64,000 nucleotides of DNA from assembly GCF_001042715.1 (NCBI RefSeq), contig NZ_CP009687.1, forward strand, positions 1,665,418 to 1,729,417, given 5' to 3'. Below, piece by piece: positions 1 to 7,837 of this stretch (positions are counted from its first letter, which is position 1; each line of letters begins with the position of its first letter). Under the pieces are notes generated by a model, which did not search any database, was not told the origin of the DNA, and saw nothing but the letters and a program-made list of their open reading frames with translations. Both the position numbers and the translations under genes were made by a program. This DNA comes from Clostridium aceticum (GTDB taxonomy: Bacteria > Bacillota > Clostridia > Peptostreptococcales > Natronincolaceae).

Positions 1-105
1 CAAGAGTTTAATATACAGGAAGTGGAAGTAGGATACTCTGTATGTAGAGAGGCTAAGGGTAGAAGAAGTTTTAAGGAATTGATTATAACAAATTATAGTT
101 CATAG
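1..105 (+). CDS. C-terminal tail of an unidentified protein (5' end outside window)
   Basis: An open frame runs in from the left edge and stops at 103-105, leaving 34 residues. The tail ends in a basic stretch and the residues KELIITNY. That ending resembles the C-terminus of D12-class DNA adenine methylases, which often finish in KELLITNY-like sequence. This resemblance is from memory on a very short fragment, so the product name is a guess. A hairpin overlaps the stop codon. Confidence 0.4.
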   Translation, partial: QEFNIQEVEVGYSVCREAKGRRSFKELIITNYSS

Positions 106-127
106 GGATAGAGAAATCTATCCCTAT
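102..127 (+). terminator. Hairpin overlapping the stop of the leftmost gene
   Basis: ATAGGGATAG (102-111) pairs perfectly with CTATCCCTAT (118-127) across a 6-nt loop. There is no clear T-run after it, so it may end transcription only weakly or may protect the 3' end. Confidence 0.4.
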
Positions 128-162
128 AGTTGTGGCAATAATAAAAGGAATTTATAAAATAG

Positions 163-651
163 TATAGAATAAATTTCAAAGTAAATAGCATAATAAATGC
201 TGTATGGGACACAATAATAAGTTATAATTTTGTAATCATAGCTAACACCATGATGATGAATAAAGTAGCTTCAGATGTAGCATTGACAATACAAGAACAT
301 TTAAAACAAATTCAGACAACTGCTGACCGTATTCCTTTAGGAAATGCTATTGGCAGTCAGTTATTAGCTCAGTATGGGCCTAAAATTAAACTAGTGGTTA
401 CTCCTCTAGGTATGGTAGATGTAAACTTCGGTACGGAGTTTGAACAGTCGGGTATCAATCAAACGCGCCATCGTATATTTTTAATTGTAAATACAAAGGT
501 AAGAGTAATCATACCTTTTAGCTCCAATACTATTGAAGTCACCACCTATATGCCAGTAGCTGAAACGATTATTGTTGGAAGAGTACCTATGAACTATATT
601 AATGTACCTAAAGACCAGTTTCTAAATATAACACCATTGTATGGAGAATAG
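163..651 (+). pseudogene. yunB: yunB remnant (sporulation protein YunB), 5'-degraded
   Basis: The intact part (250-651) matches the YunB family: a PLGNAIGSQLLA segment, LVVTPLG, the FGTEF...GINQTRHRI block and PVAETIIVG near the end. YunB proteins are usually about 220-250 residues, with an N-terminal membrane anchor. Here only 133 residues follow the first ATG. Upstream in the same frame, family-like residues (INAVWDTIISYN, then VIIANT) can still be read from about 181, but stop codons precede them, the anchor is absent and an internal stretch appears deleted. I read it as a decayed gene rather than a short functional form; no good ribosome binding site precedes 250. The family assignment is from memory of the motif order. 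A strong hairpin follows at 692-741. Confidence 0.65.
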
Positions 652-691
652 AGAATTTAATTCAATGAAACTTGGAATTGAAATACATTTT

Positions 692-741
692 ATAAGGCTA
701 CTTAAAAGGGCAGAAGCATCAGCTCTTTTAAGTAGCCTTAT
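692..741 (+). terminator. Intrinsic-type hairpin after the yunB remnant
   Basis: A 17-bp stem is formed by 692-708 (core AAGGCTACTTAAAAG) and 725-741, with a 16-nt loop. It lies 40 bases after the yunB stop. The downstream T-run is poor. Confidence 0.6.
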
Positions 742-1177
742 TCATAGATAGAAAGTCGTCTAGGATCCAAATGATCTTTTGACATATTCTTTATAAATTG
801 CTATTTGTTTTTTTGAAAAGTGAAAAGGTAGTTATTTTCATTCGGATCACTCCAACCATTTATCATAAACATAATATGCTTAAAGGTAGGGGCTGCCATT
901 GGGATTAAGCAATCTAGTTTTCTCAGATATGAAAAAATATTTATTTTATATACTGTTTTGGAGCATTTCGTCGAACATTTTTACAGTTTGTCTAATTTGG
1001 AATCTGAACAGAAGAAAAAGTACTACAATTAAGATAAAGGGAAGATTACTTAATACGTTTCAGTAATGCTCTGCTAACAGCATAAGTGAATGTAATAAAA
1101 TTAACAAGTCATAGCTGAGTCCTGCTCCATGGAGCAGAGAACTTCATCCAATATTGTATTCCAACAAGGAGGTAAAA
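742..1177. other. Gene-free stretch with weak minus-strand coding trace
   Basis: No credible intact gene is visible. On the minus strand, roughly 930 down to 742, a frame reads protein-like sequence (MINGWSDPNENNYLF, then an in-frame TAG, then SKDHLDPRRLSIYE) and ends at a TAA near the yunB terminator. It may be a dead gene end, but I cannot assign a family. A perfect loopless 16-bp palindrome, CTGCTCCATGGAGCAG, lies at 1122-1137. Confidence 0.3.
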
Positions 1178-1300
1178 GTGAAACAAAAAATTAATAGCAA
1201 ATTATTGGGAGTTTATGATTTTATGATCTTAAGTATAATTCAGATATGTCTGAGCACATATACACTTTTGTGTTATAAAAAGAAAGCCATAATAGATTAA
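1178..1300 (+). CDS. Small predicted membrane peptide (40 aa)
   Basis: A GTG start at 1178 follows a near-ideal ribosome binding site, AAGGAGGT (1167-1174). The 40-residue product has a basic N-terminus, one hydrophobic segment (about residues 12-31) and a basic KKK near its end, as expected of a single-pass membrane peptide. No family is recognised. It may be a genuine small protein or the surviving N-terminus of a truncated membrane protein. The strong ribosome binding site is the main reason to list it. Confidence 0.35.
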   Translation: MKQKINSKLLGVYDFMILSIIQICLSTYTLLCYKKKAIID

Positions 1301-1458
1301 AAATAAAACCATGAAAACGCAGCTCCATTAAAGGCGAGTACTAAACAAATCTGATTTAATGATGCCGTTGCGGGTAGATGATTTAGTATATAATCAAAGG
1401 AGCTTTAATACACCAAATAAAAAAGGCACAATATTAAATTGCACCTAAAAAGCTAGTC

Positions 1459-1779
1459 TTACTCATTAGGACGACTTGTATAGGCCTCGAAAGCCTCAAG
1501 CACGATGAGTAACGCTTGACAAACAACCTTCCAAATCATGATGGAGATAGCCAAAACACCTGCTCCCACTAAGATACCAAGCATGACATTAGGCCCAGAC
1601 GTGAAGGTGACAAACCCAGGTGTTTCAGCTGGAATTTGATAATCTGCAGGAAATAAAATGGCAAAGTATCTTCCTAACCAAAAGGCTGGAAAAAACAAAG
1701 GAGCTATGCCAATAGAAAAAATTCTTCCCATTAGATTAAAGGCAGAATCTCTTTTAAAAGTTAGAAATTTATCAGACAT
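1459..1779 (-). CDS. DUF4282-like small membrane protein
   Basis: This 106-residue protein has two predicted membrane helices, around residues 18-42 and 68-95. Its C-terminal part (IWKVVCQALLIVLEAFEAY) resembles the conserved end of DUF4282 proteins, which have a W/R-I-xCE-LLIVLF-like motif followed by an acidic/polar tail. DUF4282 function is unknown. A GGGAGG-type ribosome binding site precedes the ATG on the minus strand. The gene is transcribed against its neighbours. Part of it, 84 identical bases at 1643-1726, is duplicated in the broken copy at 2160-2396. Family membership is a moderate-confidence call by eye. Confidence 0.55.
   Translation of the reverse strand: MSDKFLTFKRDSAFNLMGRIFSIGIAPLFFPAFWLGRYFAILFPADYQIPAETPGFVTFTSGPNVMLGILVGAGVLAISIMIWKVVCQALLIVLEAFEAYTSRPNE
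1643..1733 (-). repeat. Source segment of an internal gene duplication
   Basis: Bases 1643-1726 are identical to 2251-2334 (84 bp). The match runs on to 1733/2341 with one mismatch. It encodes the first membrane helix region of the DUF4282-like protein. A shorter match nearby (CCAAGCATGACATTA, about 1580 and 2194) shows that the duplication was once longer and has since diverged or rearranged. Confidence 0.9.
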
Positions 1780-1905
1780 AAAATACCTCCCAAATAAATG
1801 AAGATTATAATAATAGTATCATGGAAAAAACTTACAGTCAATCTTGCAGAAAGCTTATATTGTTTTAAGATTGGTGCAGAGACTAGAAAAAGGTGGGGGA
1901 ACAAC

Positions 1906-2148
1906 ATGGCATCAAGTATCATAGATATTATATTTCATGGACTAATGGGTGTTTTTATAGTCTTGGTTGGTATTGGAGCAGTCTATAGGCAGTATTGGTG
2001 GGAATTTCGCCGTTATGGAAATAAAAAAGAGGAAGAAAGTTTTTATACTACTCTGCAGTATTTATGGAAAAAAAATTTGTTTTATATAGCTTTAAGCTTA
2101 CTTCCAGTTATTTTGGCTTGCATCATACATGTAATTTTTAGACGGTAG
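1906..2148 (+). CDS. Small two-helix membrane protein, unknown
   Basis: An 80-residue product starts at the ATG at 1906, preceded by AGGTGGGGG (1891-1899). An in-frame ATG at 1798 would add 36 poorly protein-like residues and has a worse ribosome binding site, so I reject it. Two hydrophobic segments (about residues 7-25 and 55-76) flank a polar, charged loop with several aromatics (RQYWWEFRRYG). It ends in basic residues. No family is recognised. It sits between the DUF4282-like gene and its broken copy, both on the other strand. Confidence 0.55.
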   Translation: MASSIIDIIFHGLMGVFIVLVGIGAVYRQYWWEFRRYGNKKEEESFYTTLQYLWKKNLFYIALSLLPVILACIIHVIFRR

Positions 2149-2159
2149 ATAGGTGAATA

Positions 2160-2396
2160 TTAATACAAAGTATCTTTTAAAAGTATGTTAGATGCCAAGC
2201 ATGACATTAAATTTGGATCTGAAAGTAAAGTGACCGGCATTTTAGCTTGATCTGCAGGAAATAAAATGGCAAAGTATCTTCCTAACCAAAAGGCTGGAAA
2301 AAACAAAGGAGCTATGCCAATAGAAAAAATTCTTTCCATTAACCTTGTCCTATAAAGGATGTATAGCTTAATATATAGAAGGTTTAGTAAATTCAA
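2160..2396 (-). pseudogene. Broken partial copy of the DUF4282-like gene
   Basis: A 78-codon minus-strand frame contains 30 residues identical to the first membrane helix region of the gene at 1459-1779 (ERIFSIGIAPLFF... to ...AILFPAD). The N-terminus is replaced by unrelated sequence and the second half, with the DUF4282-like signature, is lost. Only a scrap corresponding to the SGPNVML region remains, in altered form. It looks like a tandem duplicate that has been truncated. Confidence 0.7.
2251..2341 (-). repeat. Second copy of the duplicated 84-91 bp segment
   Basis: It is identical to 1643-1726 over 84 bases (2251-2334), followed by one mismatch and six more matches. The total lack of drift in this block beside heavy drift outside it suggests recent gene conversion or a recent partial duplication. 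Confidence 0.9.
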
Positions 2397-2414
2397 CTTG
2401 TATGGAGGATGATG

Positions 2415-2573
2415 ATGAATACGGAATATTATGTAGGTTGGGGAACATTAGCTTTAATTAACGCTGGACTGGCACAAGGGAAGAATAGATCGGGATTAAG
2501 CTGGTTTTTACTATCTATATTTTTAGGACCTATTGCTACCCTAGCACTTGTTTTGTCTGATAAAAGATTGTAG
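2415..2573 (+). CDS. Small membrane protein (52 aa)
   Basis: Three in-frame ATGs occur at 2409, 2412 and 2415. GGAGG at 2404-2408 gives workable spacing only for the last, so I start at 2415. The 52-residue product has a short amphipathic start, a GKNRSGLSW turn and one strongly hydrophobic segment (about residues 30-47) ending in SDKRL. The K-x-RSG-x-xWFLLS-x-xLGP pattern is common in small bacterial membrane proteins of unknown function. No specific family is claimed. Confidence 0.55.
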   Translation: MNTEYYVGWGTLALINAGLAQGKNRSGLSWFLLSIFLGPIATLALVLSDKRL

Positions 2574-2695
2574 GTGGCGTCTGAAAAATATATAGTTTTG
2601 TCATGAGTTAACAGATTCTAAATACTGGACAAAAGATAGTAAAATGTTTATATGAGGGCATTTGGTGAAGGCTTTGTAGGAAAGACCTGTATACT

Positions 2696-2747
2696 ATACC
2701 TTTTGCTAGAAAGAAAATCTGTGTTAGGGGACTAGGTAAGGTTAATC
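2696..2747 (+). repeat. Imperfect 52-bp repeat, copy A
   Basis: The sequence beginning ATACCTTTTGCTAGAAAGAA is about 80% identical, by eye, to 9533-9584. It lies in the gap before the CPBP protease gene. Its role is unknown. A fainter relative may be present around 7108-7140. Confidence 0.5.
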
Positions 2748-2817
2748 AAGGATATAGGGAATTTTAAAGACTTGACCAATGTATTCTGTGTAAGAAGCTT
2801 GAGTGGAGGGAGTGTAT

Positions 2818-3477
2818 GTGGAGGTAAAAAAACCACTTTGGAATTTGGATATAATATTAGTTGCACTTAGTATTTCGATTATAAATATAGGATTAACATC
2901 ATTTACTCAAGACAAACTTAATGAAAATGTTGTTGGAAAACTTTTAACTGATGCTGTCATTATTATAATAACAGGTTTTATAGGCAAATACTTCATATCA
3001 AAAGTTGGATTCCCTTTATGGTGGAATAGAGATACTAGTATATCTTTGGCAAAACAATTATTTGTTCTAATTGCTTTAGGTTTACTCATAATTATTCCTA
3101 ATACTTTAATGTATTATTTAAATCAAGACTTGGTAGCAACTGTTCCTTGGATTGATTTCGCAAACTTTAAAGAAATAGTGTTAGTTTCACTGAGAGCGGG
3201 ACTACATGAAGAAATACTTTTTAGACTCTTTGTTTTTACAACAGTGACATATTTAGCAAATAAAGAAATTGATTCACAAAAAAAATCTATGATACTGGGA
3301 ATGATTATATCGTCATTATTATTCGGATTAATGCATGGTGGCATGAATATTTTTGTTATTGCCTATGGAGTAATACTGGCATATGTTTATTATAAAAATG
3401 GACTAATACCAGCAATAATCATACATTTTTTTGCCGATGCTATCCCTTGGACCTTACTGTATATAATAAATAAATAA
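2818..3477 (+). CDS. CPBP family intramembrane metalloprotease
   Basis: It is a polytopic membrane protein of about 219 residues with the three CPBP (CAAX protease/bacteriocin-processing, Abi) motifs: HEEILFR (EExxxR), a second helix with GLMHGGMN (FxxxH-like) and HFFADAIPW (HxxxD/N). These residues would bind the metal within the membrane. Family members cleave prenylated proteins or bacteriocins, or give self-immunity; which applies here cannot be told. Three in-frame GTGs (2803, 2812, 2818) are possible starts. GGAGGG at 2805-2810 fits 2818 best. It appears monocistronic. Confidence 0.8.
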   Translation: MEVKKPLWNLDIILVALSISIINIGLTSFTQDKLNENVVGKLLTDAVIIIITGFIGKYFISKVGFPLWWNRDTSISLAKQLFVLIALGLLIIIPNTLMYYLNQDLVATVPWIDFANFKEIVLVSLRAGLHEEILFRLFVFTTVTYLANKEIDSQKKSMILGMIISSLLFGLMHGGMNIFVIAYGVILAYVYYKNGLIPAIIIHFFADAIPWTLLYIINK

Positions 3478-3666
3478 CTTTTATGATTACCTTCAAATAT
3501 CATTAAATTAATAAACAAGTAAAGTTACTTCATATTATCTTTTTTCAAAATGTCTCATATACAAGGAGATAATCAATGATAGAAAAATTTAAGTCAAGGC
3601 ATTCAATTATAGATATGCGCTTTTATTTGTATACTTGGAAAGTCAGCAAAAGTGGGGGTATATAAG

Positions 3667-3960
3667 ATGAGGGATACCAAGTTAAAAAAGAAAATTGCAG
3701 TTACGATTGGGATATTGATCTTAGGATTATGGGTAGGAGGTATAATTCCTCAACAGATAGGAAAAATGGCTGCCATAAATTATGTAGAAAAGAATCATGG
3801 GAATATGGGACTAACTTTTATGCGTATGGAGTTTTCTTCTGTTCATGGAGATTATTTTGCAGTATTTCAGGATAGTGATGAGATCGTTTATAGTTTTCTA
3901 ATAACTTCAAAATATTTACCGATAACTGTATTGTATGATCCTATAAATCTGCCAGAATAA
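3667..3960 (+). CDS. Membrane-anchored small protein, YfjL/DUF3139-like
   Basis: A 97-residue protein starts at the ATG at 3667, after GTGGGGGT (3652-3659). A basic N-terminus and a hydrophobic helix (about residues 11-30) anchor an extracytoplasmic domain of about 65 residues. Its layout is a YVEKNH helix, a strand ending FQDSDEIVYSF, and a closing SKYLPITVLYDPINLP. This resembles the YfjL-like/DUF3139 group of small Firmicute exoproteins, but the similarity is recalled rather than measured. The next gene starts 80 bases later on the same strand. Confidence 0.5.
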   Translation: MRDTKLKKKIAVTIGILILGLWVGGIIPQQIGKMAAINYVEKNHGNMGLTFMRMEFSSVHGDYFAVFQDSDEIVYSFLITSKYLPITVLYDPINLPE

Positions 3961-4039
3961 AAAGGGATTATAGAAAAATTAAGGATAACAGTTTCTTATA
4001 AAACAAAGGTAAAAAGACTTTAGAGGGGAGACATCATAA

Positions 4040-4612
4040 ATGAAAAAAGAAACCAAAGGAAAAATCATTATGATACTTATGTGGATAGTGATACTAGGAC
4101 GTAATGGCTATCATTTGTATGAAAATAGATATGAAATAGTAGCGTTTGATAAGCATGAAGCAAGGCAAATCCTTGAAAAAACTTGGAGTCCTATAGAGAC
4201 CTTTAATCATGATGTTATAGTAGATGAAGTCAATGATATCATTTTGCCACCAGTATATATACAAAATAGAGAGAGTCTGATAGCATTTTTTTCTACCACT
4301 ATGGCGGAACATGCAGCAGTAAATTATTTTGACAGTTTTCTAGAGGAAAGTGAAGAATACGGATTGATAGTAAAAAAAGGTGCTTACTTCCCCACTATAT
4401 ATCAAGAAAGTGCATATATTTTGAATGCACATACTAGAAAAAAACCAAAAATGGAGGAAGAAGAACTAGTAATAGAAGAAGCAGGGTCTATAGCACTTGG
4501 ATTAGGGTATCGTAGAAAAAATTTTTATAGAATGGATGAAGAGGGAGAGTGGGTACATCAAGGATTTAGCGGGAATTCTGGTTATTTTTTAAATGTAGAA
4601 GATAATGAGTAA
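4040..4612 (+). CDS. Hypothetical membrane-anchored exported protein
   Basis: A 190-residue protein starts after GAGGGGAGA (4023-4031). Residues 8-24 form a signal anchor. The rest is a soluble, acidic domain with no cysteine pairs and no motif I recognise. It contains a run of glutamates (MEEEELVIEEAG) and ends NVEDNE. It may be co-transcribed with the gene ending at 3960. Function is unknown. Confidence 0.55.
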   Translation: MKKETKGKIIMILMWIVILGRNGYHLYENRYEIVAFDKHEARQILEKTWSPIETFNHDVIVDEVNDIILPPVYIQNRESLIAFFSTTMAEHAAVNYFDSFLEESEEYGLIVKKGAYFPTIYQESAYILNAHTRKKPKMEEEELVIEEAGSIALGLGYRRKNFYRMDEEGEWVHQGFSGNSGYFLNVEDNE

Positions 4613-4782
4613 ATCCTGTCAGATGGCTATATACTGGTTTATTGACCATATCTATTACTATAATAGCTATTCTAGTTCGAGGAGAAATATTTGTAGGAAC
4701 ATTTGCCGTCTATGTAAGGCAGTTATACTTTAGGAGGTATCTTTTGCTTAGAATATCACCATTAAATGATGGTCTCTTATAA
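4609..4782 (+). pseudogene. Start-less membrane-protein fragment
   Basis: A frame open from 4609 to the TAA at 4780-4782 encodes a hydrophobic helix (LLTISITIIAILV) followed by a basic tail (VYVRQLYFRRY). It overlaps the preceding stop codon by a few bases. It has no usable start codon with a ribosome binding site, so I read it as the remains of a small membrane-protein gene. The rest of the 4613-4949 gap holds nothing I can identify. Confidence 0.3.
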
Positions 4783-4949
4783 TGAAATTAGTATTATTTT
4801 CTATTTTCATCAGCCACGTGGATTTATGAATAGGATGTTCTTCTTATTAGCAAAATTTTATATTACTGCACAGTTAATATTAAAGCTGTAACAGAAAAAC
4901 ATAGCATGGAATTATGGCAATAAAAAGCTTGATTTAGGAGGTGATTTAA

Positions 4950-5615
4950 ATAGACATTGAAAAAGGATTTATTATACTTATTATTTGTATAATTACTTTC
5001 ACAGTCACTAATATTTTCAAGTGTGAATTTGATAGAAACCAGAGAAAAAACAAAGAGATTATCAGACTGAATAGAAGTTTAACCAACCTAACATTTGGAT
5101 TTGTTTGGTCTGTATTGTTTATTATATGGTCGACTATATTTATTAATAATGCTAAAAAAATGTATCAACTATTAAATGAAGAATATATGGATAGCATTTT
5201 TCAATTGTTAAATGTCGAATACCTGAGAAGTTTAAGTGGGTATTTTTATGAAAATTTTATGTTGATAGAACTCAATACTATAGTTTACTACGAAAGCAAT
5301 TTCTTTGGTATGTTGACTTGGATTATTGGTTCATTTTGTTTATCAATACTATATCTTCAAAGAGGATGGCATAAAAACACAATTTATGAAAATGGAGTGC
5401 TGGTTAATGGTAAGATTATAGATTGGAATGAGATTGTTAATTATAAGTGGAATAATGGTTATAAAGAGGGATTATTTAAAAATGTGAGATACTATGAATT
5501 GATGGTTACCCTTCCTAAGTCAAAATTCTGGGATTTGGATAATAAAGTCAAACTTAAGGTTAGTTATGATGATAAGGGAGTAGTAGATGATATTTTACAA
5601 AGACTTGCAAATTAA
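4950..5615 (+). CDS. DUF5673-like membrane protein with apparent ATA start
   Basis: The frame is open from codon 4950. A TAA at 4947-4949 precedes it. An excellent ribosome binding site, TAGGAGGTGAT (4935-4945), lies just ahead, but the first codon is ATA, not ATG/GTG/TTG. The next standard start, TTG at 5115, falls inside the second membrane helix. Read from 4950 the product is 221 residues: helices near residues 6-22, 48-68 and 118-138, then a cytosolic domain (TIYENGVLVNGKIIDW...) like the C-terminal part of DUF5673 proteins. Either ATA or a nearby ATT initiates, or the start codon has been lost by mutation. Confidence 0.55.
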   Translation: MDIEKGFIILIICIITFTVTNIFKCEFDRNQRKNKEIIRLNRSLTNLTFGFVWSVLFIIWSTIFINNAKKMYQLLNEEYMDSIFQLLNVEYLRSLSGYFYENFMLIELNTIVYYESNFFGMLTWIIGSFCLSILYLQRGWHKNTIYENGVLVNGKIIDWNEIVNYKWNNGYKEGLFKNVRYYELMVTLPKSKFWDLDNKVKLKVSYDDKGVVDDILQRLAN

Positions 5616-5825
5616 CAAAGGATTTAAACTATGTGATTTAAATTGATATTTTTTAATCTAAGACTGTAGTGAAAAGTTATTAGTAGCTTCATAGTATATT
5701 TGGTATGTTTTAAAAGATGTAGATTTATTGCACATCATCTATTAAAGACGTGCTAGGTAAATAAGATGAAGCGAAGATTATCCATATAATATGAAAGAAC
5801 GATACAAGTAAATAGGAGAGATTTG

Positions 5826-6275
5826 ATGAAAAAAATTAGACATAATAGATTTTTATATTATCTTACACTGATAACAGGATCGGTAATTATTACATCTATC
5901 GGGTATTTTTTTATGAACGGTATTCCTTTGTTTGGTGTTCCCAAAATAGAAGATGTTTCTTATGTTGAAATTTCTAGTATTAGGTTAGATACTAATACTA
6001 GAAAGATTACAGAAATCCAGGACATAAAGACAGCAATAAGTCTCACTAACTTTCTATCTTACAAATTGGGAAAACCAGAACAAAACGAGGCATTAATTGA
6101 ATTTGTATTTCATTTAAAAGATGGAAATTCTTTTGTCATCAGTTCAAATGAAAAAACTGTATATAGCAATGGAAAAGCATATACTCTCAAAGATGATAAT
6201 GGAACAACTTTTATAAAGGTTACAGAAGGAATATTCTTTTTTGATGACCTGCTTAAAAAAGAGAAAGGTAGATAA
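5826..6275 (+). CDS. Exported or membrane-anchored protein, DUF5301-like
   Basis: A 149-residue product starts at the ATG at 5826 (the TTG one codon earlier is less likely), after ATAGGAGAG. A basic N-terminus and a hydrophobic segment (residues 10-28) form a signal anchor or signal peptide without a lipobox. The exported part (PKIEDVSYVEI... DIKTAISLTNFL... VYSNGKAY) resembles DUF5301, a small Firmicute exported domain of unknown function. The call rests on pattern memory. Confidence 0.5.
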   Translation: MKKIRHNRFLYYLTLITGSVIITSIGYFFMNGIPLFGVPKIEDVSYVEISSIRLDTNTRKITEIQDIKTAISLTNFLSYKLGKPEQNEALIEFVFHLKDGNSFVISSNEKTVYSNGKAYTLKDDNGTTFIKVTEGIFFFDDLLKKEKGR

Positions 6276-6332
6276 GTTCAAGTCCAATTGTATAAACAAA
6301 TAGTATACTATGAATAAGTGAGGAGGATAAAA

Positions 6333-6839
6333 ATGAGAAAAAATACTATGTTCAAGTTATTTTTATTATTAATAATCCCATATTTATCTGGTGAAATAAT
6401 CAATAGGTTAATTAACTATGGAATTGCATTAAATTCTTCAATACTGTTATCATTTTCCAGTGTACTTTTGATTTTATTACCATTCGTTTCTACAGCTTTC
6501 TGGTTTTGGGTAGGAAAACAATTTGGAAGTCTAAAGATGCACAGGACAAAGAGTTTTATATTGGGGAATAGTATATGGAGTATTTTGTTAGGTTTACATA
6601 TATGGCAATTTACTTTTGTACAGGACATTAATAGAAATATATCTATCTCCTCAATATCACAACATTATGTGCTAGGTTTTGTTAGTTGGAGTACTAAAGC
6701 AATAAGTTTGTTTACAAACACAATTCAGGGAACAATGGTAATAAGAGTGGCATATTTAATGATGTTAATTGTTTTTATAATAGGCTTTAGTAATTCTTCG
6801 CCGACAGTACAAGTTGGTGCAAAAAAATTAACTAAATAG
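6333..6839 (+). CDS. Polytopic membrane protein, unknown
   Basis: A 168-residue protein has about four predicted helices (residues 5-25, 33-57, 70-90, 135-155). It starts at the ATG at 6333, which follows GAGGAGG (6320-6326). It lies 57 bases after the previous gene on the same strand, so the two may be co-transcribed. No family is recognised. The C-terminal tail is basic (GAKKLTK). Confidence 0.55.
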   Translation: MRKNTMFKLFLLLIIPYLSGEIINRLINYGIALNSSILLSFSSVLLILLPFVSTAFWFWVGKQFGSLKMHRTKSFILGNSIWSILLGLHIWQFTFVQDINRNISISSISQHYVLGFVSWSTKAISLFTNTIQGTMVIRVAYLMMLIVFIIGFSNSSPTVQVGAKKLTK

Positions 6840-6857
6840 CTCTAAATCAATATCATC

Positions 6858-7014
6858 AGCGTTAACTTAATACAATTATTACCAAAATTCTCTGAAACTA
6901 TCATTCTGAGCATAGCGAAGGATCTTGGAGTAACGAAGAATTTTATTAACACTAAGATCCTTCGACTCCCCTTTGATTCACTCAGGATGACAAATTATGG
7001 CTTAAGTTAACGCT
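6858..7014. mobile_element. MITE-like palindromic element, copy 1 (157 bp)
   Basis: Terminal inverted repeats AGCGTTAACTTAA (6858-6870) and TTAAGTTAACGCT (7002-7014) are perfect. Inside, AGCGAAGGATCTT pairs with AAGATCCTTCG, and TCATTCTGAG with CTCAGGATGA, so the whole element folds into one long imperfect hairpin. It carries no coding capacity. Copies lie at 27171-27302 (inverted) and 39257-39413. It fills most of the 6840-7213 gap. Confidence 0.85.
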
Positions 7015-7213
7015 AATGAAATCAATATAGCAAATTCCCCGTTTAACAATATTTTTGCAAAGAAGTGCTGGAAGAAAACTTTTGGAAAGGTCAACGCATT
7101 ACATCCCTTCATCGGGAGAAAAACTCTGTCAAGAGATAGGGGTTATACAACAGCATCATATCTATAAAGATACTGCTTACTAAATACAATTAATTAAGGG
7201 GAGACAAAAACAA

Positions 7214-7753
7214 ATGGAATCAAAAAGAGAACTGAAATTGAAATATGTTTTTGCAACTAGTTTGTTAGTATTCCTTACATTTGGTAATAGTTTCGTCTAT
7301 GCTAATTCATCTTGGCGATGGTTAACATCAAGCCCAAAGGAACTACTACCAATTGCAATTATTTTTACTCTAGCTATTGAATATATAGGCATTTTAAGTT
7401 TGGGGAAGTTGCATTTAATAAAATGGGAAAGAATTAAGATTTTTGGAATAATTGTATTAGCGAATATAGCTTCATTTATTTTACCTTATATTATAAGAGC
7501 GTATACGCTAAGACCAATATCTGGAGGCTGGGTAAATGCATGGAGAGATGCCTTCACAAAAGGACCTTATTACATAGTGTTATTCGGTTACTTATTTCTC
7601 ACGCTTCTAGTAGAAGTACCGATTGTTTATGGATTCTTAAAGAAATATACTTTATCTAAAAAGTTTCTAATGAGCCTAATAATACTCCTAAATATTATTA
7701 CAACATGCATTGTAGCGATCATAGAAAGGACCTTGTATCATGGGCAATGGTGA
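7214..7753 (+). CDS. Polytopic membrane protein, unknown
   Basis: A 179-residue protein has about five hydrophobic segments (around residues 12-32, 45-65, 73-92, 120-140 and 148-168). The start ATG follows AAGGGGAGAC (7197-7206). A WRWLTSSPKE loop follows the first helix. I do not recognise the family. It is the first gene after MITE copy 1 and appears to stand alone. Confidence 0.55.
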   Translation: MESKRELKLKYVFATSLLVFLTFGNSFVYANSSWRWLTSSPKELLPIAIIFTLAIEYIGILSLGKLHLIKWERIKIFGIIVLANIASFILPYIIRAYTLRPISGGWVNAWRDAFTKGPYYIVLFGYLFLTLLVEVPIVYGFLKKYTLSKKFLMSLIILLNIITTCIVAIIERTLYHGQW

Positions 7754-7837
7754 TAGCGAAATAGTTGAATAGTTGCTGCTTTAGAGGAGTTGCTTATATA
7801 TTAACTCTATAATCTATAAAAGGAAGAGGAGAAAACA

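Noticed and set aside
742-930. Minus-strand frame with an in-frame TAG, possibly a pyrrolysine or selenocysteine-type gene
   Set aside because: No start codon with a ribosome binding site, no family match, no downstream recoding element. It is better explained as a dead gene end or chance.
1122-1137. Perfect 16-bp palindrome CTGCTCCATGGAGCAG
   Set aside because: It has no loop, no nearby promoter and no second copy in the window, so no function can be argued beyond a possible protein site.
7015-7213. Protein-like reading around CWKKTFGKVNALHPFIG after MITE copy 1
   Set aside because: It is short, has no start codon, and competing frames look equally plausible. Probably chance or too degraded to call.
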